From contig NZ_FRCF01000013.1 in assembly GCF_900142805.1 (NCBI RefSeq), forward strand, positions 1-64,000: a stretch of DNA of 64,000 nucleotides, written 5' to 3'. Positions 60,305 through 64,000 of this stretch are shown in pieces (position 1 is the first letter of the stretch; each line of letters starts with the position of its first letter). The notes below the pieces were generated by a model, which did not search any database, had not been told where the DNA came from, and saw nothing but the letters and a program-made list of their open reading frames with translations. The stretch comes from Lacicoccus alkaliphilus DSM 16010 (lineage in GTDB: Bacteria > Bacillota > Bacilli > Staphylococcales > Salinicoccaceae). A program made the position numbers and the translations under genes.

Positions 60305-61564
60305 ATGAAGAAGTTCATTAATGCGAACATATACGGTGGCACCGGGTCAACGGAGATTCTGGTCGAGGGCGGCAAATTCAAAGCGGTCGGCAAAAACCTC
60401 GGTGATGCTGCTGAAGTGGTCGACCTGGAAGGGAAACTCGTCCTGCCGCCCTATGTGGATCCGCACCTGCATCTCGATTACATCTTCTCGGGCCTCGGTG
60501 AGGGCAATGCGAACATTTCAGGCACACTTTTTGAAGGCATACAGCGCTGGAGCGACAATAAAAAGGCGCTGACCGGGGAAATGGTCCGTGAACGTGCACT
60601 CGAAGGCATCCGCAAGGAAGTTTCACACGGGGTCCAGTACATCCGGACGCATGTCGATGTGACGGACCCGGAGCTGACCGGCATGAAGGCACTGCTCAAA
60701 CTTCGCGAAGCGCTCAAAGATATCGTCACGCTCCAGCTCGTCGCCTTCCCGCAGGAAGGGTTCTTCAGATATGAAGGCGGTGAGGCACTGGTGAGGAAGG
60801 CGCTTGATATGGGGGCGGACGCCGTCGGCGGCATCCCGCATTTCGAAATTTCCTACGAACATGGCGTGGAATCTCTGAAGCGCATCGTCGACCTCGCACT
60901 GGAATATGATGTGATGATCGACATCCACTGCGATGAAAATGATGACCCGAACAGCCGCTTTTTGGAAGTGCTGAACGCGCTCGTCATGGAGAAGGACTAC
61001 GGCGAAAAGACGACCGCAAGCCATACATGTTCTTTCGGTGCCGTCGAAAATTCATATGCCAATAAAATGATGGGGCTCTTCAAAACGTCCAAAATCAATT
61101 TCGTCTCCTGCCCGACAGAAAACGCCCACCTGCAGGGGCGCGGGGACAACTATCCGAAACGCCGCGGACTCACCCGTGTGAAGGAACTGCTTGAGAACGG
61201 CAATACGGTCGCTTTCGCCCAGGATTCCATCGCGGATTACTGGTACCCGCTCGGCAACGGCAACATGATGAACATTTTGGACAACGGCATCCACCTCGCC
61301 CACTACACCCATATCGACGAGATCAATAAGGCGCTCGATCTGATCACGGTGAACGGGGCAAAGGTGATGCGGATCGATGAAGACTACGGCGGTTACGGCA
61401 TCGCGGCCGGCAAGCCTGCGAATTTCATCGTACTCGATGCACATGATGCCTATGAAGCAGTCAGGGAGCGTGCCGAAGTGCTCGCATCTGTGCGTGGCGG
61501 TGAATACCTGTTCAAGCGGGAAGCGCGCAGGAATGAAATCGAACATGACTTTTCAAAGTATTGA
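60305..61564 (+). CDS. Cytosine deaminase family amidohydrolase (CodA-like)
   Basis: 419 residues. All E. coli CodA active-site residues map by spacing: metal ligands His54, His56 (HLHLD), His208 (HCDEND) and Asp307; Gln150 (FPQEG); Glu211; His240. YPKRRGLTRVKELL is also conserved. One difference is notable: E. coli has Asp at the residue after the metal Asp (position 314), and here it is Ser (QDS, residue 308). That site contacts the substrate, so cytosine, isoguanine or another amino-pyrimidine is possible. It stands alone. Confidence 0.85.
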   Translation: MKKFINANIYGGTGSTEILVEGGKFKAVGKNLGDAAEVVDLEGKLVLPPYVDPHLHLDYIFSGLGEGNANISGTLFEGIQRWSDNKKALTGEMVRERALEGIRKEVSHGVQYIRTHVDVTDPELTGMKALLKLREALKDIVTLQLVAFPQEGFFRYEGGEALVRKALDMGADAVGGIPHFEISYEHGVESLKRIVDLALEYDVMIDIHCDENDDPNSRFLEVLNALVMEKDYGEKTTASHTCSFGAVENSYANKMMGLFKTSKINFVSCPTENAHLQGRGDNYPKRRGLTRVKELLENGNTVAFAQDSIADYWYPLGNGNMMNILDNGIHLAHYTHIDEINKALDLITVNGAKVMRIDEDYGGYGIAAGKPANFIVLDAHDAYEAVRERAEVLASVRGGEYLFKREARRNEIEHDFSKY

Positions 61565-61570
61565 TATAAA

Positions 61571-61603
61571 AAAAGCTGTCTCGAATCGAGACAGCTTTTT
61601 GCT
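61571..61603. terminator. Bidirectional terminator after the codA-like gene
   Basis: AAAAGCTGTCTCGA and TCGAGACAGCTTTT pair around one base, followed by T residues. Confidence 0.85.
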
Positions 61604-61605
61604 TT

Positions 61606-62493
61606 TTACAGGTCCGTCGGGATGCCGCCGGTGACGCCGTATATCTGGCCTGTGATGTAGCTGGCTTCATCCGAAGCGAGCAGTACATAGACCGGTGCGA
61701 GTTCCACCGGCTGGCCGGCACGGCCGAGCGGGACGCTCTGTCCGAATTCCGGAATTGCGCCTTCCGGCTGGCCGTTATCGAGCTGGAGCGGTGTCCAGAT
61801 CGGGCCCGGTGCGACGCCGTTGACACGTACGCCTTTTTCGGCGAAATACTTGGACCATGAGACCGTGAAGTTGCCCACGGCACCGTTCGTCGCTGCGTAA
61901 TCCATCATCGCCTCGCTCGGATCGAACGTGTTGACGGAAGCCGTCGTCACGATCGCACTGCCCGGCTCCAAATATTTTTCGGCAGCCTTCACCGATTCGA
62001 CCATGCTGATGACATTGACTTTGAATGTATCCTCTACTTGCTTCATCGAGATGTCGGACAACTCGGTCTGTGCAATCTGCTGAGCCGCGTTCAATACGAG
62101 GATATCGAGCGCACCGAATGCTTCGACCGTCTTCTCGACGATTTCCGTCGCTGCACCTTCATCACGCAGGTCATAGGGCAGAAGCAGCGACTGTCTGCCT
62201 TCTTTTTCGATGATTCCCTTCACTTCTTCGGCGTCCTCTTCCTCACCCGGCAGGAAATGGATGGCGACATTCGCCCCTTCACGTGCGTAGGCGATCGCCG
62301 CTGCACGGCCGATGCCGGAATCGCCGCCCGTGATCAGTGCATTGCGCCCTTCAAGGCGGCCGTGACCTTTATAGGATGCCTCACCGCAGTCCGGCTTCGG
62401 ATCCATCTTATTCTGGATGGCCGGCGTGTCCTGCTCCTGATCCGGGAATTTGTCCGCATGATACATTTTGCGTGGATCTTTCAAGTTGCCCAT
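61606..62493 (-). CDS. General stress SDR (YdaD/YghA-type)
   Basis: 295 residues. The long N-terminal extension (NLKDPRKMYHADKFPDQEQD) before the Rossmann core TGGDSGIGRAAA is typical of YdaD-type general stress dehydrogenases. The catalytic TASVN and YAATNGA region is present, although the Lys that usually follows Tyr by three (YxxxK) reads YAATN, so the active site differs from classical SDRs. A strong SigB promoter precedes the gene, as for Bacillus ydaD. ATG 62493 is preferred; a TTG at 62496 is possible. Confidence 0.85.
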   Translation of the reverse strand: MGNLKDPRKMYHADKFPDQEQDTPAIQNKMDPKPDCGEASYKGHGRLEGRNALITGGDSGIGRAAAIAYAREGANVAIHFLPGEEEDAEEVKGIIEKEGRQSLLLPYDLRDEGAATEIVEKTVEAFGALDILVLNAAQQIAQTELSDISMKQVEDTFKVNVISMVESVKAAEKYLEPGSAIVTTASVNTFDPSEAMMDYAATNGAVGNFTVSWSKYFAEKGVRVNGVAPGPIWTPLQLDNGQPEGAIPEFGQSVPLGRAGQPVELAPVYVLLASDEASYITGQIYGVTGGIPTDL

Positions 62494-62556
62494 CAACTCT
62501 CATCTCCCGTTCCATTTATTTGAATCATCATTTTAAATGTGTTCACATGATTATAA

Positions 62557-62582
62557 TTACCCTTCGAACCGTTCAAATAAAC
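62557..62582 (-). promoter_or_regulatory. SigB promoter of the YdaD-like SDR gene
   Basis: On the minus strand GTTTAT (62577-62582), 14 bases, GGGTAA (62557-62562). The fit to the SigB consensus is close, and the gene type is a known SigB target. Confidence 0.8.
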
Positions 62583-62674
62583 ACCCCGGACGCCTGTGCG
62601 GATTTGTTGAAGCATGCCATTCAAACGTCTAACATATGAAGTGTATGGATCACTAAGATAAAGGAGCGAGATGA

Positions 62675-63349
62675 ATGAAGGTACTTGTCATCGGGGCGAA
62701 CGGCCAGATCGGCCGGATCCTCACCCGTAAATTGAAAGATCACGAAGCGCATGATGTGATTGCAGGGGTCCGTAAAGATGATCAGCAGAAAGCCTACGAG
62801 AATGAAGGCATAAAATCCGGTTTCATCGACCTCGAAGGTTCAATCGAAGATATGGAAAAAGCGATGGCTGACATCGATGCTGTGGTTTTCGCAGCAGGAT
62901 CCGGCGGCCACACCGGGGCGGACAAGACGATGATGATCGATTTCGACGGGGCCGTCAAATCCATCGAAGCCGCTAAAAACGCGGGCGTCAAACGCTACAT
63001 CATGGTCAGCGCAGTGAATGCCGACGACCGTGAGTACTGGTCCTACAATATGGAAGGCAACTCCATCGGTGGCTATTACTTCGCTGCCAAGCACTATGCC
63101 GATGTCTGGCTTGAAAATTCAGGGCTGGACTACACCATCATCCGCCCGACCCTACTCCTGAACGACCCGGGCACCGGCACAGTCGAAGTCTCGGAGAAGC
63201 TGAAGCAGGAAGGCAAAAAGCTCGAGATCACCCGGGAGGATGTGGCGCACCTGATCGTCGCCTCCCTCGACCACGACAACACCATCGGCAAAGCTTTCGA
63301 TGCCAACGGCGGCGATACGGATGTCGATGAAGCGGTCAAAAGTCTGTAG
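62675..63349 (+). CDS. Atypical SDR / NAD(P)-binding protein (YhfK/YwnB-like)
   Basis: 224 residues. The cofactor motif GANGQIGR follows the first strand, and DYTIIRPTLLLND is the family mark of SDR type a5-like proteins. There is no classical Tyr-x-x-x-Lys proof of catalysis except YYFAAKHYAD. A paralogue is at 22297-22920. A possible promoter TTGAAG-17-TAACAT lies upstream. The terminator after the stop ends this unit. Confidence 0.8.
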   Translation: MKVLVIGANGQIGRILTRKLKDHEAHDVIAGVRKDDQQKAYENEGIKSGFIDLEGSIEDMEKAMADIDAVVFAAGSGGHTGADKTMMIDFDGAVKSIEAAKNAGVKRYIMVSAVNADDREYWSYNMEGNSIGGYYFAAKHYADVWLENSGLDYTIIRPTLLLNDPGTGTVEVSEKLKQEGKKLEITREDVAHLIVASLDHDNTIGKAFDANGGDTDVDEAVKSL

Positions 63350-63363
63350 TACAATCCAAGATG

Positions 63364-63395
63364 CCGGGAAGCCTTGAAGGTTTCCCGGTTTTTAT
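63364..63395 (+). terminator. Terminator of the NAD(P)-binding gene
   Basis: CCGGGAA and TTCCCGG with an inner stem, followed by a T run. Confidence 0.8.
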
Positions 63396-63399
63396 TGGA

Positions 63400-63428
63400 A
63401 TGAAAAAACCGGAGACCATGGGTCTCCG
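63400..63428 (-). terminator. Terminator of the AbgT-type transporter gene
   Basis: CCGGAGACC and GGTCTCCGG (63408-63428) form the stem; on the minus strand a T run follows. Confidence 0.8.
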
Positions 63429-63447
63429 GAATGTGAGTGCGATTCGG

Positions 63448-64000
63448 TTAACCTGCACCTTCCAGGTATGTCCCGACGCCCGGACCGTATGGCAGGCCTG
63501 TAAAGAACCAGACTGCAAGCATGATGATCCAGGTGATGAGGAATGCGATGGAATACGGCAGCATCAGTGAAATGTAGGTTCCGATGCTGGCATTCTTGTC
63601 ATAGCGCTGCATGAATGCAAGTACGATGACCATGTACGGGAAGAGCGGCGTGATGATGTTCACGGATGAGTCCCCGATACGGTATGCCATCTGGGTGAAC
63701 GCCGGATGGTAGCCGAGCTGCATGAACATCGGCACGAAGATCGGCGCCTCGATCGCCCACTTTGCCGAGCCTGAAGTGATCAGGAAGTTCAGCAATGAAG
63801 TGAACAGGATATATGCAACAATCAGGCCGAACCCTGTGAATTCGATATCCTGAAGGAATTCTGCACCATTGACCGCAATCCACGTGCCAAGGTTGGACCA
63901 GTTGAAGTAGGCGATGAACTGCGCAATCGCAAATACGAGCACGATATACCCCGCCATGTCCCTGATCGCTTCGGTCATATAATACGTCATGTCTCTCCCG
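63448..64000 (-). CDS. AbgT-family (p-aminobenzoyl-glutamate) transporter, C-terminal part (cut by window edge)
   Basis: The last 184 or so codons are visible and the frame stays open to the right edge. QFIAYFNWSNLGTWIAV, NFLITSGSAKWAIEAPIFVPMFM and GDSSVNIITPLFPYMVI match the AbgT family. In other bacteria these export or import p-aminobenzoyl-glutamate or related dipeptides. The window ends in the middle of the gene, so its start and neighbours are unknown. Confidence 0.9.
   Translation of the reverse strand, partial: GRDMTYYMTEAIRDMAGYIVLVFAIAQFIAYFNWSNLGTWIAVNGAEFLQDIEFTGFGLIVAYILFTSLLNFLITSGSAKWAIEAPIFVPMFMQLGYHPAFTQMAYRIGDSSVNIITPLFPYMVIVLAFMQRYDKNASIGTYISLMLPYSIAFLITWIIMLAVWFFTGLPYGPGVGTYLEGAG

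Noticed and set aside
1-64000. CRISPR arrays, tRNA, rRNA or insertion sequences
   Set aside because: No regular direct-repeat array, transposase motif or tRNA-like cloverleaf was visible. Low-level repeats seen are terminators or operators.

Overview
The window is a chromosomal segment of a low-to-moderate GC Firmicute, most likely a halotolerant Staphylococcaceae member such as Salinicoccus or Jeotgalicoccus. The evidence is a staphyloxanthin-type carotenoid cluster (crtP, crtO, crtN, crtQ), Staphylococcus/Bacillus-like SigB promoters, strong AGGAGG ribosome binding sites with frequent TTG starts, and Bacillales-type families (RocB, YdaD-type SDR, YflT/YsnF, YwaF, YkvI, YfcC, YjiH). I see no rRNA, tRNA, CRISPR array, insertion sequence or phage gene. 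Genus assignment is inference.

Layout. 1-3500: the start of a DHDPS-family aldolase and a TRAP transporter (dctM, dctQ, dctP) with a clear SigA promoter overlapped by an inverted-repeat operator. 3600-4900: remnants of broken genes (aldolase-like 3' end, AcnX small subunit, M20 amidohydrolase). 5100-9830: carotenoid cluster without crtM. 9900-11540: an esterase and a DUF1028 protein. 11600-18800: a meta-cleavage aromatic degradation operon (group D flavin monooxygenase, extradiol dioxygenase, ring-fission product hydrolase, hydratase, flavin reductase, private FAD synthetase) divergent from a XylR_N-V4R-PucR-type regulator. 18840-22920: RocB-like peptidase, an FMN glutamate-synthase-like protein and an NAD(P)-binding protein. 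23100-32630: a beta-alanine/pyrimidine-type catabolic island (semialdehyde dehydrogenase, omega-aminotransferase, PucR regulator, ureidopropionase-like amidase, YtcJ-like amidohydrolase, SSS symporter with a small membrane partner). 33340-46700: single genes and short operons for SDRs, a CNNM/CorC protein, transporters (YfcC, YjiH, YkvI), amidohydrolases and formamidase. 46700-50740: stress and redox block (tandem AhpD, CotF-like pair, YflT/YsnF protein, DUF2243, CtaG), with SigB-type promoters. 50940-64000: gamma-glutamyltransferase, SDR, serine hydrolase, two paralogous peptide-binding lipoproteins around a GntR regulator, YwaF, CodA-type deaminase, SigB-driven SDR, and the end of an AbgT transporter.

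Together the genes describe a heterotroph equipped to use amino acids, N-acyl and carbamoyl compounds, organic acids and at least one substituted aromatic, with membrane carotenoids and a SigB general stress response. The most unusual system is the aromatic operon with its own FAD supply and sigma54-independent aromatic-sensor regulator. By eye, the TRAP genes (527-3432) and the 25-33 kb island are more AT-rich than their neighbours, which suggests different acquisition histories.
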